NCBI GenBank assembly: GCA_040217815.1 | Contig: JBEHWI010000021.1 | Span: forward strand, 1 to 55,308 | Direction of reading: 5' to 3' | Origin: UBA5314 sp040217815 | Lineage (GTDB): Bacteria > Bacillota > Syntrophomonadia > Syntrophomonadales > Syntrophomonadaceae | DNA: 55,308 nucleotides | Shown here: piece after piece, positions 1-7,648 of the stretch | Layout of the letters: every line of letters starts with the position of its first letter | Position numbering within the stretch: the stretch's first letter is position 1 | Program-made: the position numbers and the translations under genes | The notes under the pieces: generated by a model | Database searches by the model: none | What the model was told of the DNA's origin: nothing | The model's input: the letters and a program-made list of their open reading frames with translations, nothing else

Positions 1-431
1 ATAGTGCTATCTCTGTATGCGAAAAAATCTTTATCCCTGGTTTTCAACCTTCTATAGTATCTAAGCATTTGGGATATTTGATCATCAGAAAAAACCTCGA
101 TTTGAACGTGAGCATGGACATAATTTACTTTTTGAGTTGGATTAGCTTTTGAAGTGATAATTTCGGCATGCTGAAGGTAATTAAAGAAGATTTTTAAACT
201 TCTTAATTTACTGTTAATGGTGGTAGGATTGTTATTTCTTTCCTTCTGTTCATATACAAGATATTGTTTAACTACTTGTGGTGTAATCTCAGCTAAGTCA
301 ATAAATTCATGATATAAGCAATATTGGTGAAATTCCTTTAGGGTTCCCATGTAATTTGTCATTGTCGCTTTTGAGACTTGATTAAACTCCCGATCCTCTT
401 GAAAGTCCTTAATGGCATACTTTAACAACAA
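1..431 (-). CDS. Tyrosine-type site-specific recombinase (integrase), N-terminal part, runs off the window
   Basis: The minus strand is open from a TTG at 431 (or TTG at 428) to the window edge, about 143 codons. The product begins LLLKYAIKDFQEDREF and shows the SAM-like, four-helix core-binding domain of phage-type integrases: a repeated pattern of T..Y...L..F..Y followed by NPTTINSKLRSLKIFFNYL. The catalytic R-H-R-Y domain would lie left of position 1. A Shine-Dalgarno GAAGGAG sits at about 443-449. It is the first gene after tRNA-Pro and reads away from it, the usual arrangement at the end of a tRNA-integrated element. No ATG fits the domain start, so the TTG choice is inferred. Base composition is clearly more AT-rich than in the genes after 1.4 kb. 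Confidence 0.8.
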   Translation of the reverse strand, partial: MLLKYAIKDFQEDREFNQVSKATMTNYMGTLKEFHQYCLYHEFIDLAEITPQVVKQYLVYEQKERNNNPTTINSKLRSLKIFFNYLQHAEIITSKANPTQKVNYVHAHVQIEVFSDDQISQMLRYYRRLKTRDKDFFAYRDST

Positions 432-435
432 AAAA

Positions 436-480
436 ACCACTCCTTCTAACCATAATATTGGTTGATTAAAATGAAGTGGT
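436..480 (-). terminator. Hairpin with T-run that contains the integrase Shine-Dalgarno
   Basis: On the minus strand ACCACT (480-475) pairs with AGTGGT (441-436), followed by seven T (436-430). A smaller AACCA/TGGTT stem lies in its loop. It looks like an intrinsic terminator downstream of tRNA-Pro, but its 3' arm overlaps GAAGGAG and its T-run overlaps the likely TTG start of the integrase, so it could also hide the ribosome site. Confidence 0.5.
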
Positions 481-564
481 CTAGGCTTCTATAAATGTGG
501 TCGCAGCGAACCATAACATTTTCTCTTCGCTTTAAATCGCTGCAATCCCCCAGAAAATTAATAA

Positions 565-642
565 TGGTCGGAGTGACTGGATTTGAACCAGCGGCCTCTA
601 CGTCCCCAACGTAGCGCTCATACCAAACTGAGCTACACCCCG
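565..642 (-). tRNA. tRNA-Pro, anticodon GGG
   Basis: The minus strand folds into a full cloverleaf. The acceptor arm CGGGGTG pairs with CACTCCG (one G-U pair), the D-arm is GCTC/GAGC, the anticodon stem CTACG/CGTAG carries loop TTGGGGA with anticodon GGG, and the T-arm loop is TTCAAAT. The discriminator A and an encoded CCA follow at 568-565. The 3' end faces the integrase gene, so the 3' half is a plausible attachment site. Confidence 0.96.
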
Positions 643-653
643 ACGCAAAGAAT

Positions 654-682
654 ATTTTATAATAGAAAGCCGTAATAGTCAA
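654..682 (-). promoter_or_regulatory. Sigma-A type promoter for tRNA-Pro
   Basis: TTGACT (682-677) and TAAAAT (659-654) are separated by 17 nt on the minus strand, placing the start a few bases upstream of the tRNA 5' end at 642. Confidence 0.6.
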
Positions 683-784
683 GAAGTTCCGATATGTTTA
701 GGTTTATGTCACGGAGCGGCGCCAATGCCGGCTTTTTTCTATCATTTTAGAAACTTAGACGAACTTATATAAAACTCAAATTCC

Positions 785-907
785 TCAATTATTATTTTTC
801 ATTATTTTGGTTTTGTAAAATCTGATTCCTTCCCCAACAAGGACCCCAACAATGCCAATGGCAACTATAACACCCAAAATTTTAAGAATTATCTTAGTTC
901 CTTCCAC
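785..907 (-). CDS. Possible small single-span membrane protein (40 aa)
   Basis: A short frame starts at GTG (907) and ends with TGA at 785. The product is one long hydrophobic segment (LKILGVIVAIGIVGVLVG) followed by a basic tail (RFYKTKIMKNNN), the pattern of a small inner-membrane peptide with a cytoplasmic C-terminus. A purine-rich AAAGGAAG lies about 14 nt upstream, further than ideal. No family was recognised. It lies in the AT-rich strip between the tRNA and the next small gene, so it may belong to laterally acquired DNA. It may also be a chance frame. Confidence 0.35.
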   Translation of the reverse strand: MEGTKIILKILGVIVAIGIVGVLVGEGIRFYKTKIMKNNN

Positions 908-965
908 GTTTTTTCACCATTCTTCCTTTAATATGTTTTCTATAAAGTGAACCTTTACGAGCAAC

Positions 966-999
966 AAAAAACCACTCATTATTTTTCAAAATAAGTGGT
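966..999 (-). terminator. Intrinsic terminator after the small gene at 1013-1240
   Basis: Minus-strand stem ACCACTTATT/AATGAGTGGT (one mismatch) with a short loop, followed by TTTTT. It lies just downstream of the stop codon at 1013. Confidence 0.65.
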
Positions 1000-1012
1000 A
1001 AATTGGTGTTTG

Positions 1013-1240
1013 CTAATCAATAGGTTTTATGCTTACAGGCCCAACCGAATTAACGGTTATTTCATATCCTGGAATCGCAATTTCTTCAATATGCAGCCTA
1101 TCTGATAACCCTTCATCTTTATATATTTGACTTTTTCTGCAAATTATATCCATTTCTATTTCTGAGGCAGCCGCCCCTATCATGAGATTGTTATTAACTT
1201 TATCACGAATCAGGTATAATTTTAACTTGTTATCACTCAT
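1013..1240 (-). CDS. Hypothetical protein (75 aa)
   Basis: Start ATG at 1240 is chosen because GGAGG lies nine bases upstream; a longer in-frame ATG at 1288 has no ribosome site. The product starts MSDNKLKLYLIRDK and is mixed hydrophilic/hydrophobic with no membrane segment. Features such as LYLIRDKVNNNLMIGAAAS and a C-terminal VNSVGPVSIKPI suggest a small beta-rich domain, but no family was recognised. It is followed by its own terminator, so it is probably a single-gene unit. Composition is AT-rich, like the integrase strip. Confidence 0.6.
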   Translation of the reverse strand: MSDNKLKLYLIRDKVNNNLMIGAAASEIEMDIICRKSQIYKDEGLSDRLHIEEIAIPGYEITVNSVGPVSIKPID

Positions 1241-1455
1241 AATAAAAATCCTCCAGTTATTATGTAAGAAGGACATTACCTGCAGCAAATTATACCACTT
1301 TTCTTACCCGTATCGACTATATCAATTGATTTCAGTAGAATTTATAAGAAGGATCGAAAATAAGGCTGGGAAAAGCTGAAACCAGTTGTTGGGATTCCCT
1401 GGTTGGATAAGATCTCTTTTGATAGGAAATATTTTAAACTCGTGGGGGTGGCTTT

Positions 1456-1779
1456 TTGACTTACTCCAGAAAGCTTGAGGCCAAAACATTGGATGCCATG
1501 TTAGAGATATATTGCCATGATAAGCACGGCAGCCAATCCGGAGAGCTGTGCCCTGATTGCACCGGTTTGTCTAAATACGCCCATCAGCGTATCGAAAAGT
1601 GCTTCTATGGCGACTCCAAGCCGGTGTGCTCGATGTGCCAGAAGCACTGCTACAAAAAGGATAGGCGCGAATCCATAAAGAAGGTAATGCGCTATTCCGG
1701 CCCCAAGATGCTCTGGCACAGTCCATTGCTGTCCATTCGGTACTTTTATCGCAAGCTTTTTAAAAGCAACGTAACATAG
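1456..1779 (+). CDS. YgbA-like protein, nitrous oxide-stimulated promoter family (107 aa)
   Basis: Cysteine-rich small protein with motifs typical of the YgbA family: a start rich in K/E, then IYCHDKHG, LCPDCTGLSKYAHQRIEKCFYG, and PVCSMCQKHCYKKDRRESIKKVMRYSGPKML. The paired CPDC, CSMC and CQKHC cysteines suggest metal or Fe-S binding. The family is linked to nitrosative stress in enterobacteria; the function here is inferred only from family membership. The start is TTG at 1456 after a GGGGGTGG ribosome site. The TAG stop at 1777-1779 is formed by the end of the MITE-like element that begins there, so the natural C-terminus may have been slightly altered. Confidence 0.8.
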   Translation: MTYSRKLEAKTLDAMLEIYCHDKHGSQSGELCPDCTGLSKYAHQRIEKCFYGDSKPVCSMCQKHCYKKDRRESIKKVMRYSGPKMLWHSPLLSIRYFYRKLFKSNVT

Positions 1780-1935
1780 TACAACGTTCCGTATATTTTG
1801 TATATAAGTTGGATTAGCGCCCGTCCATGAGCGTCAAGGAGTGAGTATTACTGGACGTATTGCGATTGACGACAACGCAGTAATTCGTACAAATCTGCCC
1901 AAATTATGTACATGAATATACGGAATGTTTTACTA
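1777..1935. mobile_element. MITE-like element, copy 1 (TAGTACAACGTT ends)
   Basis: A 159-bp non-coding element with imperfect inverted ends of about 30 bp: left TAGTACAACGTTCCGTATAT, right (reverse complement) TAGTAAAACATTCCGTATAT. The conserved core (ACTGGACGTATT ... TTGACGACAACGCAG) is at 1850-1881 on the plus strand. Its two ends supply the TAG stop codons of the convergent genes on both sides (1777-1779 and 1935-1933). No transposase is present. Confidence 0.75.
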
Positions 1936-2604
1936 ACCGAGATTCAACCTAATTTTCTCCATCAGGCCCCAGTACATGACGTCTTCGAGGTTGTTGTACA
2001 TGTTCTCCACGGATGCGATACCCTCAGTTTCTGGAGCCATCCACCAGTAGTAATAATGGTTGCGCGACTTGTATTTTTTAGTCAGGGAGAGTTCACCGGT
2101 CCCCTTCCCGCCTGCGATGGCAGAGGCGACTTCTTCGGGCAAGCTCTCGCGTATTATGCGGCACTGGCCGGGCTGAATTTTGGGCAGATCGGCCTCATTG
2201 TCTACATAGGTTTTGACATAGGCACCGCCTTCAACAGCATTTTGCTTTATAATTTCCAGATCAATATGATCCTCGTATTTGAAAAACCCATAAGCTATCG
2301 AAGTCATCAGCATGAAGCCGCTTCTCGCCATCAACTGGTTTATTTCTTTTACTACAGTGAGCAGAGCCTGTAGTTCGTCTACTTTGGATGCTCCGGAATT
2401 CCGGGTAAATAGCACCCCGCAATCGGAAATGAAAAACCCGTCAATCCTAACCTTTTTAAAAGCCTGTTTCTTTAGAATTTTATATCCCCCGGAATAAAAC
2501 GCATCCAGGGCCTCCAAAGCCTTGCCGCTGCGCATCATTTTTCTAAATCCTGCTATGTCGGTATAGGCCATGAAGGTGTTGCCTTCAAAACTCTTGGTAG
2601 CCAC
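1933..2604 (-). CDS. Cyclase-fold-like protein of unknown function (223 aa)
   Basis: Not assigned to a named family with confidence. The N-terminus has FMAYTDIAGFRKMM (residues 11-24) and later RIDGFFISDCGVLFTR (about 53-68). Their spacing resembles the two metal-binding aspartate strands of class III nucleotidyl cyclases (a D-I-x-G-F strand, then an x-D-G/C hairpin), so a cyclase-like palm fold is possible. A later hydrophobic stretch (LMARSGFMLMTSIAYGFF) and the WW-containing C-terminus are unusual for active cyclases. It is cytoplasmic with no signal peptide. It converges on the YgbA-like gene across the MITE-like element, whose end provides its TAG stop. Enzymatic activity is not established. 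Confidence 0.6.
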   Translation of the reverse strand: MATKSFEGNTFMAYTDIAGFRKMMRSGKALEALDAFYSGGYKILKKQAFKKVRIDGFFISDCGVLFTRNSGASKVDELQALLTVVKEINQLMARSGFMLMTSIAYGFFKYEDHIDLEIIKQNAVEGGAYVKTYVDNEADLPKIQPGQCRIIRESLPEEVASAIAGGKGTGELSLTKKYKSRNHYYYWWMAPETEGIASVENMYNNLEDVMYWGLMEKIRLNLG

Positions 2605-2673
2605 ACTGCACCCCCAGCAAGTATTTGTAAAAACAATTTTAGCATTTATATCCCGACCGGAGCCGGATTAACT

Positions 2674-3555
2674 TCATTGAACCGGAGCAGTCTGATTCTT
2701 TGGTTCATTGCTCACCGCCAGGTAGATGCCCAAAAGAATAAGGGCACCGCCGGATAGCTGATACCAGAGCAGGGCTTCTTTGAATATCAGGTAGCCCAGG
2801 ATGCTTGCTCCCACCGATTCTCCCAGAATAGACACCGATACCAGCGGAGCCTTGACGTATTTCAAAGCCCAGTTGAACACCGCATGCCCCCCAATGCCAG
2901 GGCCCAGGGCCATCATAAAAAACAGTACCCAATCAATAGTCCGATATCCCGAGAGGGCCAACCCCATGCCCAATGTTGTGATCAAGAGGACCAGGGAAGC
3001 AACCCCGCTGACTATGAAGGTGTAGGTCATGGTATCAACCCTGGCCCTTATGTAACGGCCGGTTATGTAGTATACCGCTATGAAGGCCCCGCTGGCCAGG
3101 GCCAGCATATCTCCCGCAAAACGCCCGTGCTGCAGATCGCCGGTAGCCACCAGGCAGGAGCCGGCGACAGCGATGGCAATACCGGCGGTCACCGCCCGGT
3201 TTACTTTTTCATGCAGCAACAACAGGGAAAAGGCCAGAACAAAGATGACCTGCAGGTTGGTGAAAAGAACCGAACTTGAAATACTAGTGTAGCTCAAAGA
3301 ACTTATCCAGGCGGCCAGATGAAGAGCCAGAAAAAGCCCGGAAACGCACATGAATATGAAGTCCCTTTTGGAAAGGGCCGAAACTTTTTCAGGGAGGGAT
3401 AATCCTTCCCACAAACCGGCTATTCCGGTAGTCATGATGAGGCGGTATAGGGCTATGATAAGGGCCGGGGCACTGCAGAACCGGATCATTATAGAGGAGG
3501 TGGACATGCAGAGCACGGCAAAGAAGATGGCCAGGTAGACGGGAAAGGCTTTCAT
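2674..3555 (-). CDS. DMT-superfamily (EamA) permease, 293 aa
   Basis: Ten predicted membrane helices in two homologous halves, as expected for EamA transporters; the N-half starts FPVYLAIFFAVLCMSTSSIM and the C-half has a clear ALGPGIGGHAVFNWALKYVKA motif followed by a conserved ESVGASILGYLIFKEAL. Length is typical. Its ATG overlaps the livG stop (ATGA, 4 nt), so it is translated with the livJHMG operon. EamA proteins usually export amino acids or other metabolites. The position suggests an efflux partner to the branched-chain amino acid importer, but the substrate is unknown. Confidence 0.85.
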   Translation of the reverse strand: MKAFPVYLAIFFAVLCMSTSSIMIRFCSAPALIIALYRLIMTTGIAGLWEGLSLPEKVSALSKRDFIFMCVSGLFLALHLAAWISSLSYTSISSSVLFTNLQVIFVLAFSLLLLHEKVNRAVTAGIAIAVAGSCLVATGDLQHGRFAGDMLALASGAFIAVYYITGRYIRARVDTMTYTFIVSGVASLVLLITTLGMGLALSGYRTIDWVLFFMMALGPGIGGHAVFNWALKYVKAPLVSVSILGESVGASILGYLIFKEALLWYQLSGGALILLGIYLAVSNEPKNQTAPVQ

Positions 3556-4310
3556 TGTTCAACGCCCAGATATGACTGGATAACCAGCGGGTTGTTTTTA
3601 ACTTCGTTAGGACTGCCCTCCGCGATCTTGCGGCCATAGTCGAGCACCGCAATCTGCTCGCAGATATTCATAACCAGCTGCATATCGTGTTCAACCAGAA
3701 GGATGGTTAAATGCATTTCGTCCCGCATCTGTTGAATAAGGCCCATCAATTCAACTTTTTCAGTGCTGTTCATGCCGGCGGCCGGTTCATCCAAAAGCAG
3801 CAGGGATGGTCTGCCGGCCAGGGCCCGGGCTATCTCCAAACGCCGCTGTTCGCCATAGGAAAGGCTGTTCGCATACTCCTGCCGTTTTTCATAGAGGCCC
3901 ATCATGCCGAGCAAATCGCCAACTTCATAGGAGGACTTTTCGTCAGCACGGTTGGCCTCAGAGCGGCTGAACAAGCGTGCTAAAATGCCTCCGTTCCACC
4001 CAGTGGCCACCCTTACATTATCTTCAACCGACAGGCGGTTGAACAGGCGAATGTTTTGAAAGGTGCGCCCTATTCCCAAACGAGCTACCCGGTAAGAGGT
4101 CAGGCCGTCCAGTCTCCGGTCCCTAAAGGAGATCTTGCCTTCACTGGGATGATAAATGCCGGTTATCAGGTTAAAAAGTGTAGTTTTTCCTGCTCCATTG
4201 GGACCTATAATCCCGTATATGCTTTTTTCTTCAACACTGAGATCAATCCCATCCAGGGCCCTAAGACCTCCAAATTCCTGGCTGACCTTTTCAAGCATCA
4301 GGACTGGCAT
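3552..4310 (-). CDS. livG: Branched-chain amino acid ABC transporter ATP-binding protein LivG
   Basis: Cytoplasmic ATPase of a HAAT-type importer. Walker A GPNGAGKTT (about residues 35-43), signature LSYGEQRRLEIARAL (about 158-172), Walker B LLLLDEPAAGMN and switch histidine in LLVEHDMQLVM are all present. The AAGMN sequence after Walker B and the long insert after the Walker A region are typical of LivG rather than LivF. Length 252 aa fits. The start at 4310 follows AGAGGTG and overlaps the livM end by 13 nt; M5 is an alternative. It would pair with LivF, which is encoded on the opposite strand at 7649. Confidence 0.93.
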   Translation of the reverse strand: MPVLMLEKVSQEFGGLRALDGIDLSVEEKSIYGIIGPNGAGKTTLFNLITGIYHPSEGKISFRDRRLDGLTSYRVARLGIGRTFQNIRLFNRLSVEDNVRVATGWNGGILARLFSRSEANRADEKSSYEVGDLLGMMGLYEKRQEYANSLSYGEQRRLEIARALAGRPSLLLLDEPAAGMNSTEKVELMGLIQQMRDEMHLTILLVEHDMQLVMNICEQIAVLDYGRKIAEGSPNEVKNNPLVIQSYLGVEQ

Positions 4311-5185
4311 GTGTTCACCTCTTTCTTGCCAAATCGCTTTTTAAGATCATAGACGCGAACATCACCCAACAGACCATTTGGCCGGAATATCATCAGGATA
4401 ACCAGTAGAGCTCCGTAGAAGAGCATACGATATTCAGCTACTACGCGCAGCATCTCCGGGAGAACAGTGAGAATACCAGCACCTAGAATTGTGCCTGGTA
4501 TACTGCCCAGTCCTCCCAAGACAACCATATTCAATAACTCAATAGAACGACTAAAATCAAAATCCTGCGGGCTGATAAAATACATGTAGTGGCTGTACAG
4601 AGCACCACCCAGACCGCCTAAAAAAGCGCCTATAACAAAAGACCATACTTTTAAGCTGGTGATGTTTATTCCGCAGGCAGATGCTGCTATTTCATTTTCC
4701 CGAAGAGCATAGAAGGCCTTGCCCAGGCGCGACTTTAGCAGCAAAGCAGTCAATAATATCACCACTACGGTAATGACAAACACCAGGGTAAATCCCGTTT
4801 CCTTAGGGATGCCGGATAAGCCAACCGCCTTCCCCCCCGGTTCGAAATTCAGGAAGAAAACCCTCACTATTTCAGCAAAACCGATGGTAACAATAGCCAG
4901 GTAGTCACCCTCCAAACGCAGAGCAGGCAGACCGATGAGGAATCCGAAAGCTGCTGCCACCAGTGCCCCGGCCAAAAGAGCCAGCCAGAAGGGCGCCCCC
5001 AGTTTTATGGTCAGAATAGCTGATGCATAAGCACCCAGGCTCATAAAACCGGCATGACCCATAGACAATTGTCCCGTTACACCAGTAGTAATATTTAGTC
5101 CCACAGCCATAATTATATTAATTCCTACCAGGATGATTATTCGCATGTAATAAGGGTCAATCCACTGGCTAATTAATTGGTCCAA
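4298..5185 (-). CDS. livM: Branched-chain amino acid ABC transporter permease LivM
   Basis: Membrane permease of 295 aa, with the LivM core GVTGQLSMGHAGFMSLGAYA near residue 35 and the cytoplasmic coupling loop containing SRLGKAFYALRENEIAASACG (about 150-170). It has many membrane helices and ends with the typical FRPNGLLG. Start TTG (5185) is preceded by GTAGGTGAC. It is the third gene of livJ-livH-livM-livG-DMT, with an 11-bp gap from livH. Confidence 0.93.
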   Translation of the reverse strand: MDQLISQWIDPYYMRIIILVGINIIMAVGLNITTGVTGQLSMGHAGFMSLGAYASAILTIKLGAPFWLALLAGALVAAAFGFLIGLPALRLEGDYLAIVTIGFAEIVRVFFLNFEPGGKAVGLSGIPKETGFTLVFVITVVVILLTALLLKSRLGKAFYALRENEIAASACGINITSLKVWSFVIGAFLGGLGGALYSHYMYFISPQDFDFSRSIELLNMVVLGGLGSIPGTILGAGILTVLPEMLRVVAEYRMLFYGALLVILMIFRPNGLLGDVRVYDLKKRFGKKEVNTCQS

Positions 5186-5195
5186 TAAAAGTCAC

Positions 5196-6071
5196 CTACA
5201 CTTTTTTACTCAGCTTACGCCCCAGGATTCCTTGAGGGCGTACTATTAAAACCAGAATCAATATTCCAAAAGCAATGGCGTCCTTGAAAGATGATGAAAT
5301 ATAGGCCACCCCCATTATTTCCAAAACCCCCAGGGTAATCCCCCCCAGCATGGCTCCGGGGATGGAGCCTATACCACCTAAAACCGCAGCGGCAAAGGCT
5401 TTTAATCCGGCCATGGTCCCCATATAGGGCCATACTGCGTTATAATAGAGCCCCACCATGACTCCTCCGGCGGCAGCCAGAGCGGATCCGATGGCAAAGG
5501 TAAAAGATATTATACGATTTACATGTATACCCATAAGGGACGCTGCTTCAAGGTCCTGAGAGCAGGCCCGCATAGCTTTACCGACCTTTGTTTTATGGGT
5601 CAGGTACTGCAGCCCGATCATGAACAGGGCTGAAACAACCAGTATAATGAGTTGCATTGAGGATATTTGTACCTCGCCTATTTGAAAAGAACCCAGGGAA
5701 TATTCAGGCGGATAACGGCGGGTATTTACCCCGGCGATTAAAACCATCAAGTTGGAGAGAAATATAGAAACCCCGAGGGCGCTTATTAATGGTGAAAGCC
5801 GGGATGATTTGCCTCTTAAAGGGCGGTAGGCGGTGCGCTCAACCAGCATTCCCGCCAGCATGCACAGAGCCATGGCACCCAATAAAGCGACTCCGATATT
5901 CACGCCGGCTACGGTTACCAGGAAAAGCCCGGCAAAGGCCCCCAGCATGTATATTTCGCCATGGGCAAAGTTTATTAATTGAATTATTCCATACACCATG
6001 GTATAACCCAATGCTATGAGAGCATAGGTGCTGCCCAGGGTGATTCCGTTTAGCAACTGCTGCCAGAACAT
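5196..6071 (-). CDS. livH: Branched-chain amino acid ABC transporter permease LivH
   Basis: Membrane permease of 291 aa. Typical LivH landmarks: GITLGSTYALIALGYTMVYG at residues 10-29, INFAHGEIYMLGA at 34-46, the coupling loop KVGKAMRACSQDLEAASLMG, and a C-terminal LIVRPQGILG. The ATG follows an AGGGAAGTGG ribosome site. It would form the transmembrane dimer with LivM. It is separated from livJ by a strong hairpin that probably lowers its transcript level relative to the binding protein. Confidence 0.93.
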   Translation of the reverse strand: MFWQQLLNGITLGSTYALIALGYTMVYGIIQLINFAHGEIYMLGAFAGLFLVTVAGVNIGVALLGAMALCMLAGMLVERTAYRPLRGKSSRLSPLISALGVSIFLSNLMVLIAGVNTRRYPPEYSLGSFQIGEVQISSMQLIILVVSALFMIGLQYLTHKTKVGKAMRACSQDLEAASLMGIHVNRIISFTFAIGSALAAAGGVMVGLYYNAVWPYMGTMAGLKAFAAAVLGGIGSIPGAMLGGITLGVLEIMGVAYISSSFKDAIAFGILILVLIVRPQGILGRKLSKKV

Positions 6072-6150
6072 AAGCCACTTCCCTATTCATGTTCAGGTTT
6101 GATAATCATGTTTTAAAGGTATTTTGTTGGTAAAAGCCATGTTGTACATA

Positions 6151-6181
6151 TTAACGGCCTGCCTCTGAGGCAGGCCGTTAA
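6151..6181 (-). terminator. Perfect hairpin between livJ and livH
   Basis: TTAACGGCCTGCC and its exact inverted copy flank a short loop. There is no U-run, so it is better read as an mRNA-stabilising or partial-termination hairpin that keeps binding-protein transcript in excess than as a full terminator. Confidence 0.6.
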
Positions 6182-6193
6182 TATCAGTTTAAA

Positions 6194-7363
6194 TCATATG
6201 GCAGCCGGGATCTTGGTCATTAAGGCATTGAATTTGCCGCCTTTAACGGTCAAAAGACATACCGGGCTCTTTATCGGTTCCCGATCAGCTCCAAAGGTTG
6301 TTTTACCTGATACGCCGGGATAGTCTTTTAATTTGGCAAGTTCAGCTTTAAATACCTTGGGATCCGTACTCTGGGTCTTTTCCATTGCATAAGCCAGAAT
6401 CATAACCGCATCATAGTACTGAGCCGCGAACATATCCGGATCCTCGTTGTACTTGGCACGGTAATTCTTGACAAACGCTTCAGTTTCAGCACCAGGTTGA
6501 TCTGCAGTGAATCCGGCATAGTATATAACCTTTTCTTCAACCGCTTTGCCGCCCAGTTTCATGAGATCCTGGCCATAAAGGCCGTCTCCTCCGACCATGT
6601 TGATGTCTAATCCCTGTTTCTGTGCTTCATTCATTATTAAAGCAGCTTCAGTATAATAACCGGTAAAGACCAGCACATCGGGTTTAGCTTGTTTGAGCTT
6701 GGTCACCTGGGCCGTAAAATCAGTTTCCTTAGCATTGATGCTGTCTTCAAGAATTATGTTACCACCCTTGGCCTGAATGGCGGCCTTGAAAACGGGAGTC
6801 AATGCCGTGCTGTAGCCGATGTTCTGAGAAGTAATTACAGCAATGTTCTTCCAGCCCTTGGTGTTTATCATCCATTCTACAACTGATGGAGCGGCATATT
6901 TATCGATCAACGTATTTCGGAAAATAAAATCTCCTATTTCAACTACACCAGGACTGGTAGCCCCTCCGGAAAGCAACACTACCTGATTTTTCTGAGCAAT
7001 ATCAGCCGCAATTTTGGTCAAACCGGTGCAGGGATCCCCTACCATAGCTACAACCTTATCGACCGTTGCATACTTGGTCGCAATATTGGCAATTTCACGA
7101 TTATCGCCCTTATTGTCCTCATAGATCCCTTCAACTTTTTTACCCAGAATGCCTCCTTTGGCATTCAATTCATCAATAGCCATTTTCATTCCTTTTTCAG
7201 CCGGAATGCCGTAATTAGCTACATCACCAGTTTTGGCTCCCAGGAATCCCAGTTTAATCGTATCGCTGGTAGTACCGCTGGTATTGCTCTTGCTGCATCC
7301 GGGAACCAGGGCGGCCAGCAAAGTCAAACACAATACAATCGCTAAAAGCCGGTATTTTTTCAT
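6194..7363 (-). CDS. livJ: Branched-chain amino acid ABC transporter substrate-binding lipoprotein
   Basis: Periplasmic-binding-protein type 1 fold (Peripla_BP_6). Starting at ATG 7363, MKKYRLL begins a lipoprotein signal peptide that ends in the lipobox VPGC, so the mature protein is anchored outside the membrane. Landmarks are IKLGFLGAKTGDVANYGIPA, AMVGDPCTGLTKIAADIAQ, PDVLVFTGYYTEAALIMNEA and AAQYYDAVMILAYAM. An upstream in-frame ATG (7372) lies only 2 nt from the AGGAGG and is less likely. It heads the livJHMG-DMT operon and is divergent from livF. The ligand is probably Leu/Ile/Val or a related amino acid or amide. Confidence 0.9.
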   Translation of the reverse strand: MKKYRLLAIVLCLTLLAALVPGCSKSNTSGTTSDTIKLGFLGAKTGDVANYGIPAEKGMKMAIDELNAKGGILGKKVEGIYEDNKGDNREIANIATKYATVDKVVAMVGDPCTGLTKIAADIAQKNQVVLLSGGATSPGVVEIGDFIFRNTLIDKYAAPSVVEWMINTKGWKNIAVITSQNIGYSTALTPVFKAAIQAKGGNIILEDSINAKETDFTAQVTKLKQAKPDVLVFTGYYTEAALIMNEAQKQGLDINMVGGDGLYGQDLMKLGGKAVEEKVIYYAGFTADQPGAETEAFVKNYRAKYNEDPDMFAAQYYDAVMILAYAMEKTQSTDPKVFKAELAKLKDYPGVSGKTTFGADREPIKSPVCLLTVKGGKFNALMTKIPAAI

Positions 7364-7565
7364 TCTCGACATAACCTCCTGTTCTTCAATGGGCTAGACG
7401 GTTTTCGCCTCCTTCATACATAATCTGCCGGATTAAGTATTCCGCACGGTTTGCTCAAATTCCTGCAAATAATTTTTCTACAAATAGCCGCATTTGTAAG
7501 GCTATAGAAATACCACCGCTTGGTGTATAGCTATATTTACGGCAGTTTTGTGCGAGGGAGGGAAA

Positions 7566-7580
7566 TGGCAGTTGCTTTGC
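7566..7580 (+). promoter_or_regulatory. Sigma-54-like -24/-12 element upstream of livF
   Basis: TGGCAG-N5-TTGC on the plus strand has GG and GC at the correct spacing for RpoN promoters, about 70 bp before the livF ATG. A chance match is possible and no enhancer-binding protein is encoded nearby. The rest of the 276-bp divergent region (7373-7648) is AT-rich with no clear sigma-A promoter that could be assigned. Confidence 0.35.
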
Positions 7581-7648
7581 GAATATATAAAAGAATTCGG
7601 ATATAAGGCTGTTCTTTTTATTACCATTTATGGGGGTTTATTGTTGCT

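Noticed and set aside
446..682. 78-residue frame on the minus strand
   Set aside because: It covers tRNA-Pro completely and has no conserved protein character.
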